Shown: positions 35,061 through 48,192, numbered from the stretch's first letter. The stretch is 64,000 bases of DNA from Sabellastarte sp. h YS-2021 (GCA_964017235.1 OZ024935.1:92999207-93063206); one strand, 5' to 3'. The notes: generated from the sequence alone by a model not told the origin. Numbers and translations are program-made.

Positions 35061-36357
35061 AAAAAATTTCTAGGTTGTGGATATATAAAGTCCTGGAGAA
35101 GACCTATAGGGTAAGGTGGCCTTACACTTCACAAGATTAGACAAAGACGTAACTTGTTTGCTGTCCCACAAAATGGTGGACAATTATAAGTAATTCCTTC
35201 TTTCCTCCATGAAAAGAGGAGGCAGACAGGACCCATCTTGCTAAATGCATTATATGGGCACATGACTAGCATTTGAACAGTAGGTTACCAAAATGATACT
35301 GTATTCAATTTTCTGCTAACTGCTGACATCTGGTGAAAACTTGGCAAGTGATAACTTTTTGTGTTTGCCTCTGTGTCTGCCTGTGTGCATTTGTCATAAC
35401 CTGTATATTGGATCAATATTATATTTTTTAACAAGCTGGGGCTTCACCATGGCTCAATCCTTCTGAAAGGTGGTCTGGATCTGCAAAAATATTGCCAGTC
35501 AGCCAGCACAAGGCTAGTCTTTTTGAATTTCATCCTCTCCAGTCTTTAACCAAAGCTGGTGACACAGTACAATTCTACTGAACTATTTTATGGTTATGTG
35601 ACAAAGTGGCAATAACTGTATCATGTTTATGTCGATATCACCTAACTGTGATAAGACTAATAATGCGTGCATACTCTCAAAGATTTACACTTTTCCTAGT
35701 GTCGAACTCAACTTAATTCCATATTAGGGATATTTGCCATCTGCTTTGCCTGAAAACATTACTTTTCCTAGCTAATACTCTGATTAACTCAAATACCCTG
35801 ATTAACACATAAACATACACAAATAAGGATTCTGCATTTGAATTATGACAAATTGTCAAGTTATCAGTATTAGTTGACACAAGGGAAATATAGCCATGAG
35901 AATCGGAATAACACACTCACAGCTCATTTGAAACACTCAGGTTTGGTCTTTGTGTTACTAATATTGCTATTCCTTGTAAAACCCTGCTAGCTGTGTGATA
36001 TTCCTTAATTGAGATACCTTTATTTTTCCTGGTGTATTAAAGATAACAAATTATGTTCAAGTTTCATGTTTTTATTTTACATAAACATTATTTATCAGTG
36101 TGAAAACGTTTTGGTTTATTGGAAAAAAAGTTTTAGAGGGTGGATGCTTCAGGCGAACTGTCTAAACATTTCTAAAGTGACACACATGACATGGGATTTT
36201 ATTTAAACACGAAAAGATCTCTAGGTACTGGTTTCTTCAAACTTCCGAAAATTCTGTACAAATTCCAAAGCAGAGTGGCTATAAAGGCTTGCAGACATTC
36301 ATTTTACAATGTACAGTGATCCACCCAAATGATTAATGTCCTAACTTTTCTATTTAG
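35061..36357. other. intergenic / upstream intron of the 36.4 kb BTB gene
   Basis: No exon is recognised. The last 110 bp before 36358 resemble the sequence before the 50.7 kb BTB exon (GGCTATAAAGGCTTG…ACAATGTACAGTGATCCACC versus AAAGGCTTGTAAAAATACAT), which shows that the intron was duplicated with the gene. Confidence 0.4.
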
Positions 36358-36961
36358 CAGCTCATCAGAAGAGTCAAGTGTCAGTAAAGTAAGTCAGACA
36401 TCAAGAAAATCAGCTGCAGTTTCAAAGCAATCACCTGCAATACTAGAATATGCAGATATTAAATTTGAAGTGGAAGGTAGAACAGTTGAAGCCAATAAAG
36501 CTTTGTTGTGTATGGTATCACCAGTTTTCAAAACAATGTTTGAAGGGAACTTCAAGGAAGCAGGGTTACCCACGATTCCTCTGCCACAGAAAAGTTATTA
36601 TGATTTTGTAGAATTCATTGAGGTCACTCATCTGCATAAAAATATTACATTTAAAAATGTAAAAAATATTTTACCAATTGCTGATGAATACAACTGCGAC
36701 AGGCTAATGAAGAAGTGTGAAGCAGTCTTGTTGACGGAACCAGGGACTCTGAAATTGTATAAGATAGCACTCACCTATAGTTTCAAAGAATTGCGCGCCA
36801 AATCATTAAAAGATTTGCAAAGTAAAAGCTATTTTAAAGAGAAAGCAATATATTGGGAGACATACAAGTCTCTAGAAGATAGAGAAAAGATTGATTACCT
36901 TGAAAAAATGCTGGAATCAGTAAAACCATTGGAAAGGACCGTGTGGCCTTGTTCATTTTAG
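36358..36961 (+). CDS. BTB/POZ domain protein, terminal exon (paralogue of 50.7 kb)
   Basis: About 200 residues from a CTATTTAG acceptor to TAG. The exon opens in phase 2 (C completes a split codon), so a short first exon lies upstream. The ATG at 36329 is inside the intron and is unlikely to be the start. A Ser-rich lead is followed by the BTB domain (LEYADIKFEVEGRTVEANK, LLCMVSPVFKTMFEGNF, IPLPQKSYYDFVEFIEVTH), then helices (ADEYNCDRLMKKCEAVLL, YSFKELRAKSLKDLQ) and a short EKIDYLEKMLESVK coil. It is shorter at the C-terminus than the 13.9 kb member. The frame is open and looks functional. A CUL3-adaptor or dimerisation role is inferred from the family only. Confidence 0.85.
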
Positions 36962-37340
36962 GAATTCTGATGTGCAAGTACATTGAAGCCTATTATTCTT
37001 GGTAATTCAACCCAAGCCATTCACTTATTTGATGTCTGTTTAAATATGGTTGTTGTTGATGGTGTTGTTGGCGATTCCTAACTTTATATTCATCAATGAC
37101 TTTGATTCCACCCTGTCATGTTTCTTGAAAGGCTTTAGATCTATTCATCTGGCCAAACCTTGCCACCTGGATTTTTCCTTGGTTTCACGCCAACTCTAGT
37201 TTACGTATGTCCTGGTTACAGAGAAAAATTGCCTAATTTGCAAGGGAGATTTTATGACAGAATATCAAGGTCGCAGAGGCCCCACAATGAAAATTGGCAT
37301 GCACATTTTCCCTGCGTGCACGCAGTATGTTCTTTGATAG
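36962..37340. other. 3' flank of the BTB gene
   Basis: No poly(A) signal or repeat could be assigned with confidence. No exon is recognised. Confidence 0.3.
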
Positions 37341-38925
37341 TCAAGTAGTGATGTTGGAGCCCAACTTAGGAGTCAGTCCATCTTAAGATGGGCTATAGCC
37401 CAACTTAGGATCCTAAGTTGGGTAGCCTATCTTAAGATGGGCTAAGCCATCTTAAGGTGGGCTAGAACATATCAGCCCAACTTACGATAACTAAACTCAG
37501 GAATGTTTTAAGCTAAAATTTAATATTAATCAGCTAGTTTAATATTAATTTGTTATGTCATACTCCAGTGGTAGTTTTAATTATGAAATTGAATACAACC
37601 GTGCTAGTTTATTTAAATACTTAAATTTAATTTTTAGATTTTTTGTGCTTATCTCATCTCAAGATCTGATTACAGTTATTAGCCCAACTTATAATTTGCA
37701 CACATAGTCTTTATATTTGAAATGAAATGATATTATTTACTTATTTTTCTACTTAAATGTTACTTCTTTTCTTTACATCATAATGCATTGATAGGATTAA
37801 TCTTAATCCCCTTATTGTTCCAAGACTCTGTCTCAGTTAATTTGACAATGAAAGGGTCATTAGGTCATAAGGTGTCCATTGTTGAACCACTGCTTTCAAC
37901 TTGATTTGTTTCATTTGCGGGGAGTGATTAGGCAACTGGATTATATTGTGATGTATCTTTTGTTTCAACATTCCTTTCAAGTCGATTTGTTTGACCATGC
38001 CTATGACTTGGGAAACTGGATTAGTTTTAGATTTGCCTTTTGTTCTAGCATTCTTTGGTACTTGATTTTTTCACCTCTGGTTTAGTGACTAGCTAACAGG
38101 ATTAATTGGGCATTGTTGTAAGACTCATTTAAGGCATTTGGGGTGATATTTTACATGTTTGTAAACAAACTGATTGATTTAATCATAATTTTCAAATGCT
38201 TAATGTTAAGTCTTAAATGGACATTTACCCATATAACCTAACAGAAAACATCAATTTTGTATACAATGCGTATTTTATCATTTTTCTCAATTTTATGCAT
38301 CAGTGTGTTGTTTGACTAAATCAAATTAACTGTTTGGATTTAATTACATTTTCCAATTAATTAATGTAACTGAGCTCCAAAGACAAAGCGCTTTATAAAT
38401 GCTGTTTAAATGCTATTTAATAATGTAAAAAAGTAATTTTTTTAAAATTTGTTGTTAAACTTAAAATATATAATAAGGCTCACCCATAAAATCACCCAGT
38501 GATTTGCTTCACTTTATGATTTGGGGTATTTCCTATTGTGTACTTCACCCACCCCAAGTGAAACAAATTAACATCAAACGAATGTTGAAACAATAGGCAC
38601 AAATCCAATTAAGAAATCATTCCAATGAAAGACAATTGAATCAACATCAAAGGAATATTTTAATGCTTTCAAGGCTCAGGAAACAAAATTTATTTTAGTT
38701 TCCGCAATTAAATACTTTTTGTTGAGGTTATATATGTTAAACATATTGATATAAAATAAAAAAGAAGTGCAAAATACTTCTGTACAACGGTCAGTTAAAC
38801 TTATCAATGTTAATATCATCTTTTCATGAAAAATAATTCCCTTGTAAATAGTAAATATTATATTCTGCATAAAAATAATTCCTGAATTTTATTATCTCAA
38901 GTTGGGCTAATATGTTCCACTATAA
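37341..38925. mobile_element. MITE-like element with AAGTTGGGCT inverted repeats
   Basis: The left end has several palindromic copies of AAGTTGGGCTATAGCCCAACTT-like text (AAGTTGGGCT / AGCCCAACTT) at 37365-37430 and AGAACATATCAGCCCAACTT at 37464-37483. The right end has AAGTTGGGCTAATATGTTCC at 38899-38918, the inverted partner. Inside, TTTGTTTCAACATTCCTTTC near 37965 has an inverted counterpart near 38560-38600. No protein is encoded. Confidence 0.6.
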
Positions 38926-39440
38926 CACCAAGACCGACCTTCTAAAGGTCAGGTACAAGGTATTTCTTTACGTTGTGTCCTGGTAATTACAAACAGAGGG
39001 ACAGATTATGGCTGATCCCTTTTAAACATACAGCCCTCTTTCTTCAAGGTCATAGCTGGCATTTAAATATTGGCATGTTGGCCTATTTCCCTATAGAAAT
39101 TTCCTTTCATACACAATACTTTATATGCGCATAAATATTTAATGTAGACCTTGAAAGTTTGGTATTTGGGTATATATCCGTAAGGCCCCAGAGCTTACTG
39201 TTTTGTGACCTTGGTGTTCAACTAAAAGACCAATGACAGTCTTCTAAAGGTCAAGGAGATAACTTGTAAATTGCTTATAATTCCATAGTGACTGTATTTA
39301 GAGCATTTCACAAAAATATGTTGTTCAACTACTTACGCTGTACTTACAAGGTGATTCTGGTTTTGAGTTCTAGCCCAATAACTAAGTGAATCATCACTAT
39401 TTTCTGCTTTTAGCAGTGAGTGAATTGAGTAAGTAGGTTT
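38926..39440. repeat. degenerate repeats related to the Helentron-like modules
   Basis: CTTCTAAAGGTCA occurs at 38939 and 39240 in repeated context (ACCAAGACC…, GACCAATGAC…). From 39270 to 39430, TTTAGAGCATTTCACAAAAA, TATGTTGTTCAACTACTTAC and AACTAAGTGAATCATCACTA resemble the 321 bp units at 23.5-25.4 kb. An old fragment. Confidence 0.45.
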
Positions 39441-39754
39441 TTTGTTCTTTTTTATTTGACCCCACTTCAAGGTCAAACAGGGTTTACATTTAAAAAGTCG
39501 TGCATCGACTTTATTATTGGACAAATGAGTTTGAAATACACAAAGATATGTAATATTCCCCACTAGTCATTTGCAGAGTGGCTGAATTCTCTGTTAACTT
39601 ATACTATGTCACATCCCGGGATACACTGAATCAAAATGTAGTCTCTAGTTTCAAAGTACATCTCATTCAACTGAAGATAATGGTGAAAAATTATCACTAC
39701 ATGATCATAAGCAAGGAAGCTATGATCACTTCAACAAAATGTATTCATGCAAGC

Positions 39755-40065
39755 CAGACATGTAGTCTATGCACATGGGCACATGGGTATGTTTTTGTAT
39801 TTTGCTATGACAGCTGCATTTTGCAATTATATTATTAACAAAAGTTGGTTTACAGCAAATGTAGTCTCTGCACATGGGCACATAGAGAAAGGGTATGTTT
39901 TTGTATTTTGCTATGACAGCTGCATTTTGTAATTATGTTATTAACAAAAGTTTGTTGACAGCAAATGTAGTCTATGCACATGGACACTTACTAAAAGGAT
40001 ACGTTTTTGTATTTTGCTATTACAGCTGCATTTTGTAATTATGTTATTAACAAAACTTTGTTGGA
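39755..40065. repeat. 106 bp tandem repeat, three units
   Basis: TATGTTTTTGTATTTTGCTA, GACAGCTGCATTTTG and AATGTAGTCTCTGCACATGG recur near 39788, 39894 and 40002. A local minisatellite; no carrier element was identified. Confidence 0.85.
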
Positions 40066-42248
40066 GAGGACACCTATGCATATTACGATGATAAAAATGT
40101 GAAAAAATAGATTGCTAATTAAGAATCTTTGCATGTGAAAATAATGGTTTACGATCATAAAGTTGTTAATGCATACTGCTAATCTTAACTAACCATTTCA
40201 TTTTTTTAAAATATCCTGTTTCAAAGTTTGTATTAATCAAATTGTTTGAATCATTAACTTGCTGACCTTATGAAATTCTATTCTGTTCAATTATATTCTG
40301 TACTTTTTTGGCGCTTAATCTGTGCCAGACAGACTCTAAGACGCAAAAGGAGTTATGTAAGTAAGGAGTTATATAAGTGAGTATGGGGGGTAAGTAGTAA
40401 CAGATCCCAAAGAAGTGATAGAACCCAAAGGAATTCTACAGATCTCAACAGACAAGTTTGTGAACTAGTAAGCATAACTACAGCACAGACCCCCCTCCTA
40501 GCTGATATACCAAAGAGTAATCTTGACATTAACGTGACATTAAGCTCATGTTCTTTATCAGAAGAAAGTAGGAAAACTGTTCGTAATAAACCGTAATGAC
40601 AATAAAATGTACATAGTATCAGTGTTTAATCTTGTGAATCATTCCTATACTTGACCTTAACTATGCTGAGGGAGCATTGGATTTCCGCAGGTGACTTTAG
40701 TGATGCTCAGTGTTGTTAGATACCTTTTACAGATCTGTTTACTTCAGATGTAAGAACACACAAACATATTTCATTTGATTTTGTACACAATGATACATCT
40801 TTGGGTTGAGTGTATTTTGTAGCCTGGCGTTAAACTTCTAGCTGACAGAAGTCCTTGCAAAATACATCAACTGGTATATAGGACACAAACACTCTGAAGT
40901 ATCTGTGCCTTATACGATGAAACAGAAAATTAATTTTGACACACTCCAATTTACTGCCATCACACTTTTATGGTCACCTGTTAGGACATCCCATTAAATC
41001 CCATAGTCATGGTTATATTATATGCCAAACATTATATTTTACATTTCATATAATATTTAATATCTTTTGCAAGTTGCTGATGTTTGTACATGATAAATGT
41101 AATCGTTCATTTAAGAACAGGAAACAAAAAAAAGAAAAAAAAAAATTTCTATCTATGGCTTAGTATCTTTTTTGAGAAACTTATTTCACACAGAAAATAA
41201 TTTCATGTTGTGAAGGTTATCAAAACCTTAGATTCTGAGCACTCTCGCTATTTTCATCACGAAACTTCTTTGTGAATTTGTTTCAAATGACACTGAAGCA
41301 GATTAATCAGTAATAAACAAACAAATGAACGCAACCAAAAACATTACCTACTTAGTGGATGTAATAGCTATACAAATTGCACTGATGAATTATTTAATAT
41401 TTATTGGTCAACACTCAGGTCAATGTATTAGAAAAAAAAACACTAGGTAGCTAGTTTATCACTACTAGTGTGAAAACTTTCACTAAGGGAGCCGAGTATC
41501 CCAATTTTGTAATTTCACTAAATACTGCTTTTTATTTGAGGAGTAATCTCAACAAAACCTGCAATTATTGAGAATGCCACAATAGGTAACCTATCTTTCC
41601 TAAAATTTAATAACCTCTTCATTCTTTGACCCACATAAACTTTTCAGTGATAAAAAATCTGTTAAAAGAGTTTTTTTTTTCTTTGGATTTTCACTACCAC
41701 TTGTATTCACCGCTTTGTAATTAATTCAAAAGTCATTGAAGATAAATTTAAGATGAAGTAATAGCCTATAATTTTGAAGAGGACTGGGGTGAGTCATCAT
41801 TGCAAAATTGGTGACACACTTGCTTTCATGTTTTAGATTTTTCTCCAGGTCTGACCTCAAGTGAAACATTGGCTTAGTGCATAATCTTGACTACGTAGTG
41901 TCCATTGTTTCCACTACCCAGCATGATCTGACCTAAGCAAAGTGTTGAAAGCAATTTAAGATCCAAATCAATCAATAAATCAATATTTTAGGAAAAATGC
42001 AGCTCTTCTAAAAATTCGGCAAATCAATGTCCATATTTACAAAACCTTTTTAAACTCTTATAATGTGAGAATATGGGAGTAGGTATCTAGGTATACCTAT
42101 TTCTACGAGTGTCTATAATTGCCTAGATAATTTAAGATGAGTTATTTGACCAACTAGATTACACTCAGCACTGCATAATCAAGATGGTGGCAAGGCAAAC
42201 CCTGAACAATGGAACAGGTGTATCACTATCCATGCATATTTGACTTTA
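40066..42248. other. intergenic, no gene recognised
   Basis: AT-rich. A possible old SINE tail (GTGTTGAAAGCAATTTAAG, about 41940-41990) is the only hint of a repeat. The stretch next to 42248 is likely the 3' UTR of the minus-strand BTB gene. Confidence 0.35.
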
Positions 42249-43156
42249 TTAAAACTTCCGAGGTGGCTCACGCTTGACTGGCATGAAGCAAATTTTGTAG
42301 TGTCCAATATATAAAGCCCATGCACCGTTAACAGGCATTTGGAATTGATCCTGCAATGTGGTTTCCATCATTATTTTTGAACCACTTGACCAGTACTGGG
42401 CATTTGCTTTGGTTCTTATCTTGTACAGCTCAGCATCGCAACAAATAACATTGGTCAATGATGTATTTAAACATCTCTCCACATCTGCCACTCTTTTCTC
42501 AGCTATATTTAGCCTTGTCAGTTCTCCCTCACACCTTGCTAGTTTTCTTTCCAGGTACTTTACTTTTGCATCAGAGTCAAGCTGGCCATAACTGGTATGT
42601 GTCATATGATGGGAATCATGCAAAAGCAGCTCATTGATGCATTTCTCTTCAAGTTGTTTTAAGTCATATTTACTTGCCAAGAGAAAAACATGAAACGACA
42701 CCAGAGTTTTTAACAAGAAATCCTCACACCTTTGCAAAACTGATTTGCAGTCGTATTCATGGGCTAAAGACAACAATTGCTGAATTATTTCATAATCTAA
42801 TGCTTTACCAGTATGGGTAACTTCAATGAATTCCAACATGGCATCATATGCTTTTCCCGGTAAGGTATTATTGTCTCTTCTTTCTCCCTAAACTCACCTT
42901 TGAACATGACTTTAAACACTGGTGATATCATACTTAAGCAGTATTTATTTGCCTTGAGCAATTTTCCTTCAACTTCAAATTCCACATCAAAATTTTCTAG
43001 GACATCTGTGGATTGACTTTTTTCTTCTGTTTCACTGTCTCTCAAATCAGATAAAGTGGTAAAACAATCATCTTCATCAAAATTTTCTTGGACATCTGTG
43101 GATTGACCTCTCAAATCAGATAAAGTGGGAAAATCTTCATCGTCTTGGTTTGACAT
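42249..43156 (-). pseudogene. BTB/POZ gene with a one-base frameshift
   Basis: From the ATG at 43156 (just after a TTTTCAG acceptor) the frame runs through an acidic N-terminus and the first half of the BTB domain (FDVEFEVEGKLLKANK, LSMISPVFKVMFKGEF). It then leaves the conserved path after ETIIP. One base is missing near 42863/42864: the other frame continues LPGKAYDAMLEFIEVTH, the expected BTB text, and stays open to 42249 with HEYDCKSVLQRCEDFLL, a coiled coil (VKYLERKLARCEGELTRL) and TSLTNVICC. Everything else is intact, so this is a very recent pseudogene or an assembly error. The N-terminus carries an internal duplication (TLSDLR…QSTDV.ENFD twice). Closest relatives: 59.9-60.1 kb (5' half) and 13.9 kb. 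Confidence 0.85.
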
Positions 43157-44979
43157 TCTGAAAAGTTCATGGATTTAATCAATGATATTATGAAAAAACC
43201 TTATAAACAGATAACATTTAGGAAGTTATACAGTGACTCAGATGACCACTTGAAATGTGTCAGATCTTAGCCCCAGTGGTGGGCCAAATAACCTCATTTT
43301 TCCTTTGTCAATTTACACTTGCCAAGGAAATGTTACACTAAGTATCAATACAAGTAAATATAATAATACAATCACCAGTGCTTCGAATATCCACACTTCC
43401 TTAAAAGCTTGGCAATGTTACAAACATAAAATAAAGAGAAAATGAAAACCAAACTTCAATGAATATGTTTTCCTCCACTTTCTGGTTGTGTGTGCAACAT
43501 AACAGACTTTTTATATCCTGTTGCAATAGGCCGCAATAACCTCAAGCCAGAATTAGCCTGTTCATATCTAGTTAAACTGGGATAGCACTGAAATATAATG
43601 TTATTTGGCTATTTTGGCAGGAATTCAATATGGAAACTATGCTCATCAAAATGAAACAGTACTTTTCTCATGACTTATATTATGCTGATTTCAGATTTAA
43701 TGGCATACATTCAGATATACAGATAATGCAGTCTTTAAAATCTATCAGGCATGGCACACTTTTCTTTTTTAAAGTGAAATCTCATTTTATTGTAAGGGCT
43801 GTGGTTCTGACACACTTAATTAAAAGAAGTTCCATATCACTATGTATGAGAGTAAATACGAGAGTAAATCGATAACATGTGAAAATAACACCAATCTTAC
43901 CTGAATTAAAGAAAAAGATATAGGTATCCCTAAAAAACCACCTAAATGTAATTTGTAACTTATTAGAACAGCGATATACGTGCAAACGCTGAATACTATT
44001 GTCACTATATCTGAAATTAAAGGTATTATCTATAAATATCAGTAACTTATGATCAAAGTCATCATATAGTATCTTATTCATTGGAAATCAATGGGTATAA
44101 ATATTTGCATTTTCTTTGGACTTTGTCAGTATTAAGACAATTCACATTGCATGACTACATTGATTTCTATTCAGTCCTTTATATTTATTCACGGGTATTT
44201 ACTCAGGAGACAAGGAAAAGTAGTTCACATTATATAAGGCGTACTTATACTTGAAATAATCAGACATATCCATGTGTTGTATTGTATCCTAAACACTTAA
44301 TGCCAGGCAGAAAGAGAAACACATTCTTTATAGTTCATTTAATCATATATAATAAATTAGTGCTTTTAATTATAAATCTACAATCAAGGAATCCAGTCTA
44401 AGAGACTGAAATTAGTTTTTGGATTTTTTTTAATATCAGGATTAATAACAATAGATCTAGATCCCAACTTACACATGTCACTAGCAAGCATTTTGCTTTC
44501 ACCATACGGGCTGGCTGTTTTGGATGTGCATTCCAAAATACTAGGTCAATTTATGGAGCAATAACGACAAGGCCGTGAAGCAAAAGTTCAAATGTTTGTT
44601 GACACAACTGCACAGTGTGAACAGAACTAAGGTTATGTGAAATAAACAGGAAGGAAATTAGCTTTTTGTTTTCTTCCTTCATCTTGGTCAAACTCATATA
44701 TGCTTGGCCAGCTACAAATAGAAGAGCATTAAGTGACACTGGTCGGGGACCAATTCACGCCAATGTACGTAAACACGCCCACCGTCATTAAAAAAAAAAG
44801 ATTTATACTTTTTGACAGAAAATATTTACCACATCATAGATAATCACAAAATTGATCATGTAAATTGGTAAACTATAGTGTAACTGCCGTCTTAATTAAG
44901 GTTGGAAGTGAATAGTACACAGGTGTGAATTGGTCCATCAACACTGATAAATATAGATCTGCCCTGCATCCAGAACTAG
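43157..44979. other. intergenic / 5' flank, no gene recognised
   Basis: No exon, RNA gene or clear repeat. The 5' UTR exon of the minus-strand BTB gene may lie here. Confidence 0.3.
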
Positions 44980-45218
44980 TATAATTAGAACTAGTACTGC
45001 TTCCCTGCATAAGTTGGCCGCAGTCATAAGTTGCTTCACAGGGCTTTAACATGAGTGGCCTACTACATTCTGAAACCATGTATTATTGTTAAACTTATCA
45101 TATGCAACAGTTTTCATTGGTGTACAATAACCTATTTGTCTTTCTGGAGCCTGTAGATGAGCCGCGGCCAACTTATGACTGCGGCCAACTTATGCAGGGT
45201 AGCAGTATAATTATCTAA
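44980..45218. mobile_element. MITE with CTGCATAAGTTGGCCGC inverted repeats
   Basis: The left arm at about 44988-45030 (TAGTACTGCTTCCCTGCAT, AAGTTGGCCGCAGTCATAAG) has its inverted copy at about 45165-45212 (CTTATGACTGCGGCCAACTT, ATGCAGGGTAGCAGTATAAT). The total is about 230 bp with no coding capacity. The target duplication was not resolved. Confidence 0.65.
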
Positions 45219-45418
45219 TTGGGTTTTAATGCAACTTTCAACACTGTATAGAAGTACAGTTTTATGGGAAGAGGGAATCAGCACATACAGTTGGTCTAGG
45301 TTCTGTACTGCAAACTTCTGTCCATTGGTAAGCATTTGCTGAATTTACCACATGGGGTCTGGGGTTTGACCCACAGACCTCAGATGTGGGAGAGCAAGTG
45401 TGTTGCCACTGTGCCCCC
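45219..45418 (-). mobile_element. SINE subfamily 1, old copy
   Basis: TGGGTTTTAATGCAACTTTC, AACACTGTATAG and the central-domain words (GGAATCAGCACATACAGTTG, TTCTGTACTGCAAACTTC) end in the head (CCACTGTGCCCCC). Strongly diverged. Confidence 0.75.
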
Positions 45419-46334
45419 TCAGATTTAGTACAAGGAAGGGCTTCCGGTGAGAGTGTAAGATCCAGATGGATCACCAACCAACTTTTGCGATAGAGTGACT
45501 GGTATTGTCTAAGGTGACCTTCACCTGTGCATGGTATATACTGCACTTTTTGACAAGCAGTGAGCTGGTGTTTATTCTGTACTAACAGTGACACATTTCT
45601 ATGCTTTTGTGCAAGCCCAGAAGTTCAGTCGAAAATAGAAATGAATTATAAAGAATATGTGTTCATCTTTCTGCCTACCATTAAGTGTTTGGGATATTGC
45701 ATTTTTTTATGCATTCAAAATATTTTTATCATATATTATGGTACTTATGACATGAAATATTGCCAATTAAACATAAAAATATGTGAGGTGACAATATAAG
45801 AAGGTGATAATAAGAGATTTACAGTACTTAAACTAATGCACATTTTTTATTGTATTTGATGTAAATTTCGTTTAATTATCATGCAATACCGCTACATGGT
45901 CAAAGGGGGATATAATATCAGTGTGTGCAACAGATGAGTTGACTTAAAATATATTGTATTTAATTTCTGTATTATTCTTAGTTGTAACTGATAAACACAA
46001 ATTGTCCAAAATGGTGGCTGATACCAGACCTTTTATTGTAAGGTAGGGGAGTCAGGCAGTCAGATCACTGTAAAATCCAAAGTGTTGTAAAATGCACTCA
46101 TTCATTTACTCATAAGTACTGACAAAGTAAAGATTTGCGTGAAGAAGTCTACCCTGAATCGTAAATTCTTCTGCGACCCCCTAAAACATGTTCTATGGTT
46201 TAAATGGAATGTTTGGGCAATATTTTCATTGATTTTTAACTTATTTTCTCGGTGGATTCACTTCTGCTACACCAAAATGGTATATTTGCTCTTACGTGGT
46301 GAATCCATATATATGTTGTATTGAATGTAGATAA
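45419..46334. other. intergenic, nothing recognised
   Basis: AT-rich with no supported gene or repeat. Confidence 0.3.
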
Positions 46335-46420
46335 CCATGGAATGTATACATTCACTGGGTTAGTCATTGAATGTGTACATTCAATGGCCAAGCCATTGAA
46401 TCTACACATTCAATAGCACA
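46335..46420. repeat. cluster of ATTGAATGT palindromes
   Basis: GAATGTATACATTC, CATTGAATGTGTACATTCAA and CATTGAATCTACACATTCAA follow one another, each a near-perfect palindrome. They may be the inverted-repeat end of a small MITE; no partner end was found. Confidence 0.6.
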
Positions 46421-46491
46421 TTTAATACATAATTTTAACAACAATTTTCACGGAAAAGGTGTCAGAGATACACATAATACAGTGTAGTACA

Positions 46492-46723
46492 GGGGCCACG
46501 GTGGCAGAGTGGTAACACTCTCGCCTCCCACCTCTGAGGCCGGGGTTCGATCCCCGCACGGGCTCAAGTGGGAAAGCTGGTAGTTGCTTGCCGTTGGTCG
46601 GCAGTTTACAGTACACAACCCTAGCGAACTCTATGTACTGGTTTCCTCTGCCCTTCCAACTACCCGTCGTGATATGACCTGTACAGTGTTGAAAGCGATG
46701 TTAAACCCCAAATAAAAAAATAA
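46492..46723 (+). mobile_element. SINE subfamily 1, young reference copy
   Basis: Complete plus-strand copy with an exact 13 bp target duplication ACAGTGTAGTACA (46479-46491 and 46724-46736). The head is GGGGCCACGGTGGCAGAG with A box TGGCAGAGTGGT and B box GGGTTCGATCCCC. The central domain includes TGGTAGTTGCTTGCCGTTGG and ATGTACTGGTTTCCTCTGCC. The tail is TTGAAAGCGATGTTAAACCC with A-rich repeats. At 232 bp it is the best copy for defining the family. Confidence 0.95.
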
Positions 46724-46736
46724 ACAGTGTAGTACA

Positions 46737-48192
46737 ATTTTAATAATACTTCAATGAAAATTACCATTACCAGTTTACAGTAGCTGTGCACAATATTAAA
46801 GGTATGTAGTAAAATACATGGCATTTTTAATTTTGCCTGCCTTGTTTCTTAGCTCAGATACATTTAACAAATAAATTTTAAAAAACTTTAAATTTTGAGA
46901 GATAGTTGTACAGTTGAGCGGTACTGTTATCATTTTTTGTTTTGCTATGAAGAAACATCCCATTTAAAAAAGTGGCATTGGGCGTTTACTAGAGAAATTA
47001 CAGTACTATGTTTTCCTAAGACTGTATAGTGGCAGATCAATATGAATACTTGGTTGCTCGGCATATGTAAACAGCTTTAAGGGACTGTCAGTATTGTATA
47101 ATAACAGGACGATATATCTGTATCAAGGTTTCATAACATATTAACTCGTATAGGAAAAGGAATACAATAATCCGAAAATGAGGTATGACATTAATATTTA
47201 TATTATACTTTAAAATGCGATATTGCGATATTATCTAATTATAACTTCCAACAAGGAGTTACATGTAATTGTACTTTCTAAACGCAGTTGTACCTTTGTT
47301 AGGAAGGGAAAAAGTAGACTGGTTCCGACCACTACTCTGCAATGTAGGGTCATTTATCGCCCACCATTTTGGGTGCTAGGCTTCCGTAGTAACACCTACA
47401 ATCTAGCAATGATCAAGAAGAAATTAAATAGAAATATTTCTAGTTAACACATTTCGTGCACATTTTAATAAAATATCTTTTACTCTGTAATAATATTGCA
47501 TAATAATTATAAAACATTTGTGATAAATAAAAATGTGCATCAGTTTAAGTGTTGTTAGTCTTCTATTATCACCCGAAACACGTATTTGCTTATAATGATT
47601 ATTGTCATCCCAAAATATTTTTAGCTTAATTGGGAATATTTGATGCTATAAGTCCAATAATATATGGTAAAAATATTTTGAATGCATAAAAAATACATAT
47701 AAATAATTAAAATAACGATGGAGGGTTCCTAATATATGACAGATATTAGTGATGCATTCTTTTGGCTATTCAACACCGGTACTTACTAGTTCATACCCCA
47801 GAAAATGCGATTAAAATATAAAGAGCTGATTCACGGAAGTTAAACATTGCCTCACAAAGCACAAATGAATGCAACATTAATAACTGAAGGCCATCGTAGG
47901 CGATACCAGTCCCTTTACTGTTGAAGGTTGGCTGGTTCCCCGTCTAAGGGAAAATTTGTAGGTCTAAATCTATGTTCAATGACGAAACATATCCTAAACT
48001 GTCAGGATTGATTATTTATCGTTTCACCATTTACATCACAGGTATTTGTTTATTTTATAATCTGTTTATTTTATCATAAATGTCGGCTTGTTTTTATTTG
48101 CATTTTTGCCCTACTATTTACTAAATGTCATACCCTTTCCATTGCAACTCACCCACTGAGTCAATTCAGTTTTAGCAAATATTCATTCTGGA
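46737..48192. other. intergenic, one interspersed repeat fragment
   Basis: 47105-47200 resembles 29215-29310. No gene is recognised. Confidence 0.35.

Noticed and set aside
46492-46570. tRNA-like sequence with A and B boxes
   Set aside because: It is the head of a SINE with a target duplication and a SINE body; no working anticodon arm or isolated tRNA gene.
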